Source: Polydactylus sextarius (lineage: Eukaryota; Chordata; Actinopteri; Polynemidae). Taken from it: 64,000 bases of DNA. Below are positions 11,960-22,998 of this stretch, piece after piece. The translations under genes were made by a program, and so were the position numbers. Where the stretch lies: contig CM028931.1 of NCBI GenBank assembly GCA_016801845.1, positions 19,221,802 to 19,285,801 on the forward strand, given 5' to 3'. The notes under the pieces were generated by a model, which worked only from the letters and a program-made list of their open reading frames with translations, made no database searches and was not told where the DNA came from. Positions within the stretch are counted from its first letter, which is position 1, and each line of letters opens with the position of its first letter.

Positions 11960-12664
11960 CAGCGTTGCATCCAATGCAAACACATGACGTGAGGCGTTTG
12001 AGTTAAACGTGCGGTCGACGCAGCTTCAACGTACAAAATGTGTCAGACGTGTTTGTGCTGTTGTAGTTAAATGTCAAGAGAGATTGTGTTTTATCGTGAA
12101 CGAGTCAGATTGTATCAGATTTTATCACGTTGATGTTTGTTTTTACCTCAAACGACGCGAACGTCGACTTCATCAAAAGTAACAAAAACAGACAGACTGA
12201 GGCAGCGAACTAAACGTTTAACTAAACGTTTTCTTCTGCAGGATTATTTTCTGCAAAATGTTTATTTTTATCAATCATTTCACAGTTTTCTCAAACATTT
12301 TATATCAAAATAAAAGAAGTTGGTCCGAAACCTTCTCGCAGGAAAGAACAGAAACAGAAAGATTGCAAACTTTCCTCTTTAAGATGTGAGTAAATATTAA
12401 ACAGTTAAACGTCAGGAAGGATTGTGTTTTATCATCAATGTGTCACAATGTTTGTTTATTTTGACAAAAGTTACATCGTTTCATCAGAAATGTTGTTGTA
12501 TCTTTAATTTAGCTGCGTTAGTTTGTCTTTTTTTTTTTCCCAGAGGTGGAAGAAATGATTTAGATGGTTTAGTTACAGAAACACGATGAAAACAACCACA
12601 AATCAAATCAGGTTTGACTCTGACAGATGATGATGATGCTAGTGGTGGTTGTTGTTCAGACACA

Positions 12665-12870
12665 ACAGCAGCAGGAATCTCCCTCTAACTGAAATCAGTG
12701 GCTGTAGGTAGTCACCAGTCAAAGGACCAGTCACTTGTGTGTTCATGACCCTTAAAAGACGACAAAAGTGCATAGTTTTCTGTTCAAGTGTCTGTTATTG
12801 GAATCAGTGGCTGTAGCTAATCACCAGTCAAAGATCAGAGAATCGTCTTCGACGCTAGAGTTTTAACTTG
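12665..12870 (+). repeat. peds1 intron repeat, block 3
   Basis: Two copies of the family, with cores GTCACCAGTCAAAG near 12710 and AATCACCAGTCAAAGATCAG near 12818. The second continues into sequence resembling the end of block 2 and the exon B acceptor. It ends about 115 bp before exon C. Confidence 0.8.
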
Positions 12871-12884
12871 ACTCTGCCTCTTTT

Positions 12885-12950
12885 CTATAAATGTCCCGTC
12901 TCGTCTCAGAGGCTGCTACGTCTTCGCCCTGACGTTTTTTATGACAAGAG
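12885..12950 (+). pseudogene. Partial duplicate of the peds1 exon B acceptor and exon start
   Basis: The segment ATAAATGTCCCGTCTCGTCTCAG, then AGGCTGCTACGTCTTCGCCC from 12910, matches the acceptor and start of exon B. It lacks 25 bases near the exon start and diverges after about 20 further bases. If spliced in the phase used by exons A and B it would read EAATSSP and stop at TGA 12930-12932. It sits at the end of repeat block 3, just as exon B follows block 2, so the two were probably duplicated together. Confidence 0.8.
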
Positions 12951-12986
12951 TTTTGTTAAAGATGTTTTTCTTTCTTCTGGCGACAG

Positions 12987-13108
12987 GTTGGTGTAACTAC
13001 CCTCTGGACCAGCTCGGCTTCTGGAGGCGGATGGAGAAACTGATCGAGTGTTTGACGGGACAGAAACCGCGGTGTGACGACCTGGCGTGGGCCAAGAAGA
13101 CCCACTAA
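12987..13108 (+). CDS. peds1: peds1 (tmem189) plasmanylethanolamine desaturase, last coding exon
   Basis: The exon follows a TTCTTCTGGCGACAG acceptor. With the G carried over from exon B it reads GWCNYPLDQLGFWRRMEKLI, then ECLTGQKPRCDDLAWAKKTH, and stops at TAA 13106-13108. This is the C-terminal tail typical of vertebrate PEDS1 (a W-x-NYPL start, FWRR, LTG-KPR-DD). The three exons total 159 residues, the length expected for this part of the family protein, with no frameshift or internal stop. A short (CA)n starts right after the stop codon. Confidence 0.94.
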
Positions 13109-14269
13109 CACACACACACACACACTTAAACCACGTCTCCGTGCTTTGTGTTTGCAAAAAAAAAAAAAAGAATTCAAATCCAAAATGGCGCCAATGAGTC
13201 GTAGTTTTAACGCAACCAATCAGCAGCTCGCAGGCCTGTTCAACCAATGAGGTGTGTCGGTGTGTCGGTGTAGCATGTTATTCTGGAGGTTGGGCTCTCC
13301 AGGAGTCACACCACACACACTCCTACACACACACACACACACGTACGAGTTAGTAAACCCTCCAACGTCTTCATCACAGATCTCATCATCGTGTCTTTTC
13401 TCTTTAAACGCGACAGAAACGTGCATGAGATTCAAAAAGGGAAGTTAAATCAGCAACTCGACTCCAGATTAGTTTTAGTAATTTAGCGCTAAAGATAAGC
13501 TAGCTGTAGACATCAGATGTTTCCGATTTTTTTTTTGTTTTGTTTTTTGGCGGCCACGTTTATCGGTTGTTCTTCTTTCTCCAGAGCTAGCTAGCCGTTT
13601 CCCTCTGTTTTCAGCCTTTATGCTAAGCTAACGACACCACAGGACGTTTATCTCTTTTTTCTGTTTTTCTGCAGAAATGTTAAAGTTTCTGGACGATGCC
13701 ATGACACTAGTTTAATATAAGTAATACACTATGTACGCTACGTACTCCCTCCTCTTCTGATGCGTAGCCAAGATGGCGTCATTGAGGGTGAGACGTGTCC
13801 GTGGTTATGATGAAACATCCGGGTGTTAACAGGACACTTAAGGTAGTAAGTGTAAGTACTGAAGTATGTAAACTGAGACACGGTTTCAGTCTGCAAAACA
13901 ATATGTTTAAACTTATTTATCTTTTTTTTTTTTTTAAACTAATTTTCACAAACAAAACGACAGATTTGATTTCTGCAGAAAATCTGACTTTTGTTAAAAA
14001 GTAACATCTTAATTTCGTTGAATTAGAAACGTCTGTTTAACTTTGAACAATTCAGATCGTTTCCTTCCAAAAAAGCAGAATTTTTCTCTTTTCTTTTAAA
14101 ACAATCATTTGCCTCCTTCTACTGATTAAAAAACAACCAAAATAAAACAACCGTTACGGTTGATCCGAAACCAAAAGTGTCACAAACGTTTAAACTTAAA
14201 TCAGCGAAGTGAAGACGATAAAAGAGACGAGTCTTTCGCAAGTTTGTGTTTGACGTCTCAAACTGTGAC

Positions 14270-14275
14270 AATAAA
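14270..14275 (+). terminator. AATAAA polyadenylation signal candidate (proximal)
   Basis: Canonical hexamer about 1.16 kb after the peds1 stop codon. Confidence 0.4.
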
Positions 14276-14561
14276 GTTTTAGCTGCTTCACTTGGTTTTA
14301 ACGGCACTTTATTGTTTTTTTTTTTTTTTTACTGTAAATGTGTGAAAACTTCCTGCGAGCGCTTCAACACTTAAAACACTTCAACACACACACACACACA
14401 CTCGCTCTGTTCACGTGGTGTTCTGTTTTAGTTTTCTGGCTTCATGATTTTCTATTTTTTTATGAACGGATCAAACCTTGTAAAGTTAAAGTTTCATTCT
14501 GCAGCTCAACGCTCGCTGCTCGTCTGCCTTAATGTTTTTATCTGCTCTTTGATTTAAGATA

Positions 14562-14571
14562 AATAAATAAA
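14562..14571 (+). terminator. Overlapping AATAAA polyadenylation signals (distal)
   Basis: Two overlapping AATAAA hexamers, followed by GT-rich DNA as expected for a cleavage region. They lie about 1.45 kb after the peds1 stop codon. Confidence 0.45.
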
Positions 14572-14839
14572 GGTTTGTTAACTCCACAAACGTTCACTTC
14601 CTTCTCGTCTTTACACTCAAATCGATTCACCTTTAAAGCTTGTTCTTGTGTCAGGGTTGATGGACTGAACCTGAACCTCCAGCTGAACCTGGACCTCCAG
14701 CTCCCTCTAGTGTCGGGTCCCGGCGTCTGTTTTTTTTTTTTTTCCTGCAGAGGTCAAACACATTCACCTCGTTCTGCTCTATATGTCTTGACGTCGTGAC
14801 CCTCCACATCGGTTCGCTGATTTTCACCGTCCTCCCCAG

Positions 14840-14945
14840 GAAGCAGAGCGTTCCCCACCCCACCAACCCCCACCCGCCGGGGCCCCAGCTGCCGCAGCGG
14901 CGGCCCCCGAGGATCCCGCTGAGAGCCGAAGGCGGCGACTGGAAG
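14840..14945 (+). other. Exon-like GC-rich segment (unrecognised)
   Basis: A 106-bp GC-rich block lies between a good acceptor (TTTTCACCGTCCTCCCCAG) and a GTAATT donor. One frame is open and proline/arginine-rich, reading KQSVPHPTNPHPPGPQLP and ending GGDWK at the donor. The contrast with AT-rich flanks is sharp. I do not recognise the protein. It could be an exon of an unknown gene, an alternative exon of something outside the window, or a conserved non-coding block. Confidence 0.3.
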
Positions 14946-15340
14946 GTAATTAGAGAGTTGAGGAGACGAGGACGGTAGGAGGCAGGAAAAGAGGGGGAGG
15001 ACGGGTGAGGACAGGTGCTGAGGAGAAAGTGAAACATCAGGTGTTTTATTTCTGAGTGAAAACTCTCGGGAGTTAAGAGCAAAACTTAAAAACGACCTGA
15101 TCCGGATCTTTTCATCTGGATGTTGTTGACCTGAGGTGTTAAATCACCTGAAACTCTTGACTCTTGTTACTGACGAATGGTTGATTTATTAGAAAGTTTT
15201 CAGTTGATTCAAACCTGCAACTTTATCAGTAAAGTTGATCTGATCATCGATCGCTGGACGTAAACGTTGGTGTTTTAGTGATGAAACTTTAACGTTTCGG
15301 TCTGATTCAAACTTTGTGGTTTGATTTATCTATGAACTAC
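14946..15340. other. Non-coding; nothing recognised
   Basis: No repeat family, exon or RNA gene is seen. Confidence 0.4.
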
Positions 15341-15344
15341 ACAA

Positions 15345-16286
15345 AGATTGATGCAGATCAGGTCTAAAGTGGTTTTCTGGATCCAGATCTGCAGGTTGTC
15401 CATCTTGCAGGAAGTAGAGGAATAAAAGTCCTTATTGAGGTCAAACTAGTCCAATCAATCTCTTCGACCTTTGTCATTTCATATGTTTTTGGATCAAAGA
15501 TCAATGCAGATCGTCTCTAAAGTGGTTCACTGGATCCAGACCTGCATATTTTGGTTCTAATAGAGTCTGATCATCTTCTCTGACTTTGGTTTTTGTCTCC
15601 ATTTTAAATGAAACTTTTTTTTTTCAGAGGTCACAATCTACGTTGTGTTAAATGAATAAAAAAGTTACGATAGATTGATGCATATTGTCTCTAAAGTGGT
15701 TTACTGAATCCAGTTCTGCAGGTTGAGATTGACTTGGAGCACTATCTTGCAGGTGGCAGACGTTAGAAGATGCTGATTGATGATTAAAGTTGTCTGAAGT
15801 GTCTGATCTTTCTCTTTGACCTCAGTTACCAGGATGTTTGTTTGGTTTTTGGCTCCAGGTCTGAAGATTGAGGTTGATTTAGAGCACTATTTTGCAGGAA
15901 ATAGACGTTAGAAGATGTTGATTGATGGTTAGGGTTATGTAACGTGGATATGTGAGTTACTGTAGATCTTGTGTGTCAGGCTGATCGTTCCCTCCAACCT
16001 CTGTTGAAGGATCAGTTCCAGTCTAAAGTCTCTAGCTTCGTTTTCTTAAATTAGTCAAATGTTCAGACGTTTCCACAGATTTATTTTCCAGCTCGTCGTC
16101 TATATAGTTCATATATCAGCGGCTCCAAACAGAGATCTGGATGTTTCCATCATGTTTGTCTCATCATGAAACGCAGATTTACAGGAACTTTGTCGGAGGG
16201 AGACGTGCGTTAACATCGAGCTCACGCAAAGATCGAGGCGGTTTTCTGTTGCACCTGAGTGTGAACGTGCACACAACACACACACA

Positions 16287-16339
<53 letters not shown>

Positions 16340-17200
16340 ACACCCCGGGGGATGTGACATGTTGCAGTGCTCTCACTGATCTCACACATCTTCATATAGC
16401 TCACAGTAAGAGCTCCTTTGTCATTCCCACATTACTGCCATCACTTCCACTGTTACACCCAGCACTAACAAGACACACACACACACACACACTGTCTCTG
16501 CGTGGTGGTGACATATTGGATCTCACTATGCTGATGTGCTTGGCTGATCAGTGCCTCATGCTGGTAGCTATTAAAGTTTCTATCAGACAAACTGAGGCGC
16601 GGTGTTGATGGCAACACTTGTAGCCGTTAGATACATGAATGACTTTAGAAATGATACTTTTCATAATGTAATTAATGTGAGCTCTGTCTGCCTCCAGAGA
16701 GAGAGAGAGAGAGAACTGGTTATACTGAAACTTTAGGGAAGAAGAAGCTGCTGGAGTTAAAGATATTTGATGCACATCGTCTCTAAAATGGTTTATTGGA
16801 CTCAGATCTGTAGACTGAGGTTGATTTTGGAGCACTATCTTGCAGGAGGTAAATGTTAGTAGATGTTGATTGATGATTACAATTGTGTAAAGTGGTCTGA
16901 TTGTTCTCTTTGATCTCCATCAACAGGAAATTTGTTTGAGTTTTTGGCAGTAGACATCAGGAGATGATAGGAGTTGTGTTAAGATGTTTTCTGATTTTAC
17001 TCAGACTTTTCTATCAGGTCTAACCAACCTGATTGTTCTCTTTGATCACCGTTAACAGGATATTTGTTTCATTTTTGGCTCCATTTCCTCTAAAAGTTGT
17101 TAATTTGATCCAGATCTGTATATTGAGGTTGAATTTGGAGCATTATTTTGCAGGAAGTAGACGTTAGAAGATGTTGAGTGATGACTCTTTGACCATCGTT
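15345..17200 (+). repeat. Diverged repeat family, + oriented arm
   Basis: About six diverged copies of a unit of roughly 170-240 bp. The shared phrases are GGATCCAGATCTGCAGATTG, GAGGTTGATTTGGAGCACTA, TCTTGCAGGAAGTAGACGTT and AGAAGATGTTGATTGATGAT, followed by GTTCTCTTTGACC. Copies start near 15370, 15530, 15705, 15855, 16795 and 17105. Interruptions include a (CA)n cluster at about 16270-16340. No coding function is seen. Confidence 0.75.
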
Positions 17201-17483
17201 AACATGATTTTTGTTTTTTTTTTCTCCATATTTAGTTCAAACTGTTTTTTTCCTCACTCTGATGACGATGACTGAGAACCGTAGGTGATCCTACTAAAAA
17301 TTTAAAATAATTATTAAGAAAAATGAAAAAAGTAAAGTCAAATAGTGGAAGTAACCGAGTGCCTCTCCTCTGGCATCTGTAAGCGAAGCTGCAGGTGACT
17401 TTTGTCAAACAGGGTGTGAGAATCCCACAATGGTTCTCATCTCAAAAATCAAAGTGTGTTCACACCCTTCACAGCAGCCTGCT

Positions 17484-17524
<41 letters not shown>

Positions 17525-17790
17525 GTAGTTAAGTGACGTGGTGTGTAGATGCATCGACGGAGCTTATGTATCTGTGTGTTTGTGCGTCACCTGCAGGCGC
17601 TGGGACAAGTGAGAAAACCAATTATGAGAACTGACAGTAAAACAATGAGGAATTAGAGACTTATCGCTTTAACACACACACACACACACACACACTTCAA
17701 TCACAATGAAGGAATGATTAGGTTTTGTTTAATTTTGCTATTTTTTTTTTTTTTATAAAACACCAAATAATTGTCTTATCTGAGCAGCAC
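17201..17790. other. Spacer between the repeat arms, with microsatellites
   Basis: It contains a perfect (GT)n at 17486-17523 and a (CA)n at about 17672-17695. The stretch between the two microsatellites has no recognised gene. Confidence 0.6.
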
Positions 17791-17794
17791 AATC

Positions 17795-18425
17795 TTAATC
17801 ATCAATCAACGTCTTCTAACGTCTACTTCCTGCAAAATAATGCCCCAAATACACCCCAATGTATAGATCTGGATCAAATGAATGATCCTAGAGAAAAACG
17901 ACCCAAATAAAGAAACAAAAGTCCCTTTAACGAAGGTCAAAGAGTCATTGCTCAACATCTTCTAACATCTACTTCCTGCGAAATAATGCTCCAAATTCAA
18001 CCTCAATCTGTAGATCTGGATCAATTTAACAACTTTTAAAGAAAATGGAGCCAAAAACTAAACAAACATCCAGTTAACAGAGGCCAGAGTCAGCAATGAG
18101 ATTGGTTGGACCTGAGAGAAAAGACTGAAAACCACCTACACATCGTGTATCGTCTTCTAACGCCAACTTCCTGCAAGATAATGCTCCAAATTCAACCTCA
18201 ATATACAGATCTAGACCCAATTAAAGATTTCAGAGACAAAAATGAAACAAATATCCCGTTAACGAGGTCAAAGAGAACAATCAGACCACTTTACACAACT
18301 TTAATCATCAGTCATTGTCTTCTGATGTCTTGTTTCCTGCAAAATAATGCTCCAAATTAACCTCAATCTGCCGATCTGGAGTCAATTAATGACTTTTAGA
18401 GAAAATGTAGCCAAAAACGGTGGTG
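17795..18425 (-). repeat. Diverged repeat family, inverted arm
   Basis: Four copies of the family seen at 15345-17200, here reverse-complemented. Phrases such as CAACGTCTTCTAACGTCTAC, TTCCTGCAAAATAATGCTCC and AACCTCAATCTGTAGATCTG recur near 17805, 17945, 18150 and 18315. Confidence 0.75.
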
Positions 18426-19355
18426 GAGGTCAAAGATGGAGAACTTCAAAATCTTCAGTTTCTGTCTGAGATCTGGTTTATGTTTCTGAAGCAGCTGTAG
18501 CCTCTGTGCTTTTATTGTGAAAGGGTTTGAGAGGGAGAGACTAACCTGCAGGAAATGCAGTTTTTAAATCTTGTTCACACTTTGTTAAAAGATGAAGCCG
18601 AGGTTTTATGAGGAGAAGGAAGATGTTGTGTTGTTGTGTTGTGATGCCACCTGCTGGCTGAACACGAGGTCTGGCTTTGAATCCACTTCCTGTTTCTTTA
18701 ATTTTAGTTTGATCTTTTGAGATAAAAGTGAAAACGAGTGTTTGTGAACATGCGTAAAAACAATCAGACAGATGTTTAGTCAAATTACTTCAACTTTTAT
18801 CTGTTAAATTTATAATGTTTGAACCATCTCGAGCGCAGATCAACCAAGTTGCGACCATCACTGTTTATTTATCACTGTTTGTTTTATTTCTGACAGCACA
18901 AACATCCAACTACGTCAGTTTAAAGCAAACAAGCCTCGTTAATTAACGGAGTCTGGGTTCGTTTCCACGGTGGTGCAGGAGGTGAGCGTGATGAGGTAAT
19001 GATGGGGGTGATGGGTGAGGATTAAGAGGGGGGAGGAGGAGGCGTGAGGATCAGCGTGTGAGGAGGAAAAAGAAAAGGGGGCGTCGCTGGTATCATGGGA
19101 CACGATGATGAATAGCTGACACAGGAGCAGAGGGACCAGGACTGTCAAACTGTCACACCACTCCCACTCTACACGCTGAGAATGCTAATTAGACCAGAAT
19201 GTGTGTGTTAAAATGTGTGTGTTAGAATTAATACTTGTGTAATTTCCCAACATGACTGAAGAGAATTACAGAGAATTGATACATAATGCCTTTTATTTTT
19301 ATTTTTGTTGAGGTTTTTTTGGTCAAACAATCAAAACTTTACCTGTAGTCATCAT
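18426..19355. other. Non-coding; nothing firm recognised
   Basis: Ordinary composition, with a purine-rich stretch at about 18965-19090. No exon, RNA gene or repeat family is recognised. Confidence 0.4.
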
Positions 19356-19359
19356 GGAA

Positions 19360-19930
19360 CAGTAGGATACTACCTCCAATAAACAGTAGAAGAAGAAACA
19401 AGATTTTCTTATATCTATATATCTATTATTTTTAGCATCTTTAAGCTTCTTTTTTTGGTTTGGTTTGGTTTGGTTCTCGTCACTCTGTAAAGATCAAATA
19501 GTAGGTTACTACTTCCAATAAACAGTAGAAGAAGAAGAGAAAAACTTTATATGTTTTGATTATCTATCGGATCTACATTGTGTTTTAGCATCTTTTAGCT
19601 TCTTTTCTTGATTCGGTTTGGTTTGGTTCTCATCACTGACTAATAGAAATGAAGCATTAGCACTAGCGTTAGCTGCTTGTAACACTTAGTTTCTGTTTCC
19701 ACCAAATCAAAGTGGCCTAAATTTGTGAATTTGCATAAATCTATGTTGCATTTTAGCATCTTTTAAAGTAAACTAAGTGGCGAAATGAAGGATACTACTT
19801 CCAATTAACAGTAGAAGAAGAAAAGATTATCTGTCTGTCTATGGCTCAAACTGTCTGACAAACAGTAGGATACTACTTCCAATAAACAGTAGGAGAAGAA
19901 ACAGAAGAGAGTGTGATTATCTATCTATGT
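19360..19930 (+). repeat. Short diverged tandem family (AATAAACAGTAGAAG)
   Basis: The phrase GGATACTACTTCCAATAAAC-AGTAGAAGAAGAA recurs near 19366, 19505, 19790 and 19870. Copies are followed by related TCTATCTATNTATC and TTTTAGCATCTTTTAGCTTC sequence. Confidence 0.7.
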
Positions 19931-20106
19931 CAAGACAGTAAAAATCATTACAGGTCAAATTCGGCCCAATTTTGTCAAAGTTTCAGGATAAAAATAAACA
20001 AGGTAAAGACTCGTGTCTTGACTCTTTTTGGGTCAGTTATGTCGATGTTTTGCCTTTATTCTGGGTCACATAGAAGCTGCACATCTTTAACACAGTCTTC
20101 TTCCAG

Positions 20107-20170
20107 ATCCAGATCCAGATCCAGATCCAGATTTGACCGTCCTCTGTCGGACTCTTTGACCTTGAAGCAG
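20107..20170 (+). other. Exon-like segment with CCAGAT repeat (unrecognised)
   Basis: A 64-bp segment follows a CACAGTCTTCTTCCAG acceptor-like sequence and precedes GTTTGT. One frame reads SRSRSRSRFDRPLSDSLTLKQ-type sequence, the arginine/serine part coming from a short CCAGAT tandem repeat. The donor is weak and the RS run is a low-complexity translation, so this is a weak exon candidate. Confidence 0.15.
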
Positions 20171-20743
20171 GTTTGTATCTTTTCTGCTTGAACTCAGTTT
20201 TTAAATTCAGTTAAATTCAGGTTGAAAACGTCTTTTTCTTCTCTGACACGTTCGGTTTGTAGTTGAGTTAAACCTCCAGCAGATGGCAGCATCGCTCCTC
20301 ACACGACCACAACGTGAATCTAATGGGTTTTACTTTCACTTTGATGTGAATCTTGCAGCTGCACGATTGTCACATCGTGGTTTTATTTTATTTAGTTTTT
20401 TTTTTTTTACTGTAAAAACACAACGACTTTACAGAGGAAGTCGGTCAATTTTACCACAAAGAAAATAGAAAATCTGTGAATTTTTCCAGAAGATTTGAAC
20501 ATAAAACATATCAGGAGATTCAATAAATCAAATGTGTGAATTGTGTCTTTATAATGTGAAATAGAAACGTTCAGGACGGAGCTGGAGGAAGAAGAGGAGA
20601 TGAACTGAGCCGAGGTGAAACGAGGACTAATGAACAAAGACGAGATGATGTCTGTGGGTTGGAGAAGACGTGGGACGATGTTTTATTTCCTCTGTGGATA
20701 CACAACAACAACAACAACAAGAACAACGAGGACGGATGTCTGC

Positions 20744-20746
<3 letters not shown>

Positions 20747-20790
<44 letters not shown>

Positions 20791-20895
20791 CGCTGACGCA
20801 GCACAACGACCAGAAAACGTCAGATACACAACAACAAGCTGCTTTTAATGTGTGTGTGTCACATGTCTGCTGCTCTGACATCAGCTACACATCTT

Positions 20896-20938
<43 letters not shown>

Positions 20939-21014
20939 TCTCTGTCTCTGGAGTCTTGCACTGATCTGGGTTTAATTTGACCAGTCAGGCGGTCGAAGTC
21001 AGGGCCTTCAGCAA

Positions 21015-21079
<65 letters not shown>

Positions 21080-21183
21080 CACTGACCTTAATGTTGAGGT
21101 GAAGCACAGATCAATGCTACAGCAAACAGAAAGGTTGAGATAAAATTCACCACCTCCTTTTCTCCTTCATCCTTCATCTTCCT

Positions 21184-21223
<40 letters not shown>

Positions 21224-21357
21224 AAGTGTGTGTGTGTGTTAAAGTGTGTGTGTGTGTGTGTGTTCACAGAGGAAAACCAGATTGATCTGAAGATAAATCA
21301 TCATGTCTCAGCTGCAAAAATGACCGACTGGACGAGCAACAACAACAGTGAGGTAGA

Positions 21358-21410
<53 letters not shown>

Positions 21411-21535
21411 TTGCATGCATGTGATGTGAACACACACAAACACACAAATATGCATAAATTTAATATCTAAAAACAGTTTAAAAGCAGTTTCTCCTCATTA
21501 TTATGTGTGTGTGTGTGAGAGAGAGAGAGAGTTAA

Positions 21536-21596
<61 letters not shown>

Positions 21597-22133
21597 TTAA
21601 AGGTCAAGGTGTGTGTGTGATACACAGTCTGAAAACCCAACAAGTCATAAAACTATTTTCATCTTCTCACACTCGAATTGACGAAAAGTCGCCATTTTAA
21701 CATCGATGACGTCATCTAGAGGCGGTTAAGTTGTTAAGCTCCGCCCACACGCTTGGTTCAGCCAATCAGGAGTCAGTCTGACGTGTGTGCAGGTTTATAA
21801 ACCAGCCACTAGGAGGCGATGTAGATGAATTCGTTGCAAACGCCAACTAATCAAAGTACGTTTTTGTTTTAATGATTCTGAGCCAGAAGACGAATAATTC
21901 ATCCATTCAGAGTGATTCAGAATGATTTATGAGCTACACACACACACACACACACACACACCGACAAGACAAACCTGAGCGTCTGAGTCTGACGGAGTTG
22001 GATTAGTGTATTCACACATGACGCGTATTGATCAGAGTGTCGGTGGGTTGTTGTGTGGGAACGTGTGTGTTTCATTGTGTGTGTGTTTCTGTGCGGTGGC
22101 TGATAAGATGCAACAGCTTCAAGGCTGATCTAC

Positions 22134-22182
<49 letters not shown>
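20747..22182. repeat. Dense cluster of GT/AC microsatellites
   Basis: At least seven long dinucleotide tracts lie within 1.44 kb. (GT)n tracts are at 20747-20788, 20898-20937, 21017-21077, 21186-21221 and about 21539-21594; (AC)n tracts are at about 21359-21409 and 22134-22182. Smaller runs and a (GA)n near 21516-21530 lie between them. Open frames are VCVCVC/THTHTH translations. Confidence 0.95.
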
Positions 22183-22185
<3 letters not shown>

Positions 22186-22312
22186 GAAACAGAAACGAAA
22201 CAGAAGCATCAAAACGACAAAACGGAAACAACGACGATGTTGAAGTTAAATACAAAGACTTGGAGACGTCGGAGGTTCGCTACCAAAATCCTCCAATTAT
22301 GACGAATTAGAT

Positions 22313-22690
22313 CCTGATCTGGTGAAGATAAAAGATCACGATCGCCCCCTGGTGGTTGGACGCAGGATGTCAACATGATAGTTGGTAAAAACTGAGAAAT
22401 TATTGGATTTAAAGTCCAAAAACGAGTCTGAACTGAAGCTAATCTCATTGAGTAACTGCTGGATGTTGATCTGATTTATTAAAGAAAAATACGATTTATT
22501 GGAGGTTTAATTAGATCAAGTTTGTCTTCGTCTTCACTTCCTGATCTGGTGAAGAGAAAAGGTCACGATCGCCCCCTGGTGGTTGGACGCAGGACGTCAG
22601 GATGACAGTTGGTAAAAACTGAGAAACGATTTGATTTAAACCACAAAAAACGAGTGTAAACTGATGCTAATCGCAGGTTTAAATACGTCT
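22313..22690 (+). repeat. Two-copy direct repeat, offset 227 bp
   Basis: A segment beginning CCTGATCTGGTGAAGA and running through CACGATCGCCCCCTGGTGGT and GACAGTTGGTAAAAACTGAG occurs from 22313 and again from 22540. The two copies are highly similar over about 140 bp, suggesting a fairly recent local duplication. Confidence 0.85.
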
Positions 22691-22954
22691 TCCCACAGTC
22701 AGATATTTACTTTTTGCAGGAGATTCGATTCAAAACCTCACGCTGTAAACTCAGAGAGGATTGTTTATCTTTCAGTTCATCTCCAGAGAGAATATAGAAG
22801 AACCAGGGTTGTGAGTCGACGCAGCTTTAACGTGATTACATCTAAACAGTAAACATAAAAAACTACGTGTTCACGAGCGGCGAGGCGTCCAAGTGGTCGT
22901 CGAGTTATCAGTCGCGTGTTTCTCTGAGTGTTTTTCTTCTCTCTCCTCCTTCAG

Positions 22955-22998
22955 GGACGAGCAGCAGCAGCAGCTTCAGATTCTCAGCGAAGATACGA
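22955..22998 (+). other. Exon-like 44-bp segment (unrecognised)
   Basis: A strong polypyrimidine acceptor (TCTTCTCTCTCCTCCTTCAG) and a consensus donor (GTAAGT) enclose 44 bp that read DEQQQQLQILSEDT in one frame or GRAAAAASDSQRRY in another. Splice signals are good, but I do not recognise the peptide and no neighbouring exon is confirmed. Confidence 0.25.

Larger units (their letters stand above)
10281..12660 (+). other. peds1 intron B-C
   Basis: Intronic DNA with a (GT)n at about 11151-11174, a short (CA)n at about 11381-11398, a G-rich/C-rich island at 11515-11650, a G-rich stretch followed by poly-A at 11700-11792, and a perfect (CA)n at 11902-11957. No exon is recognised in it. Confidence 0.6.
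13109..14590 (+). other. peds1: Probable peds1 3' untranslated region
   Basis: Sequence after the stop codon with no further coding signal. AATAAA signals at 14270-14275 and overlapping ones at 14562-14571 (the latter followed by a GT-rich AGGTTTGTT) are candidate cleavage sites. Length is inferred; transcript data would be needed to choose the end. Confidence 0.5.

Noticed and set aside
16141..16608. 155-codon + frame through CA repeats
   Set aside because: The middle is a THTHTH microsatellite translation and the rest resembles no protein I know.
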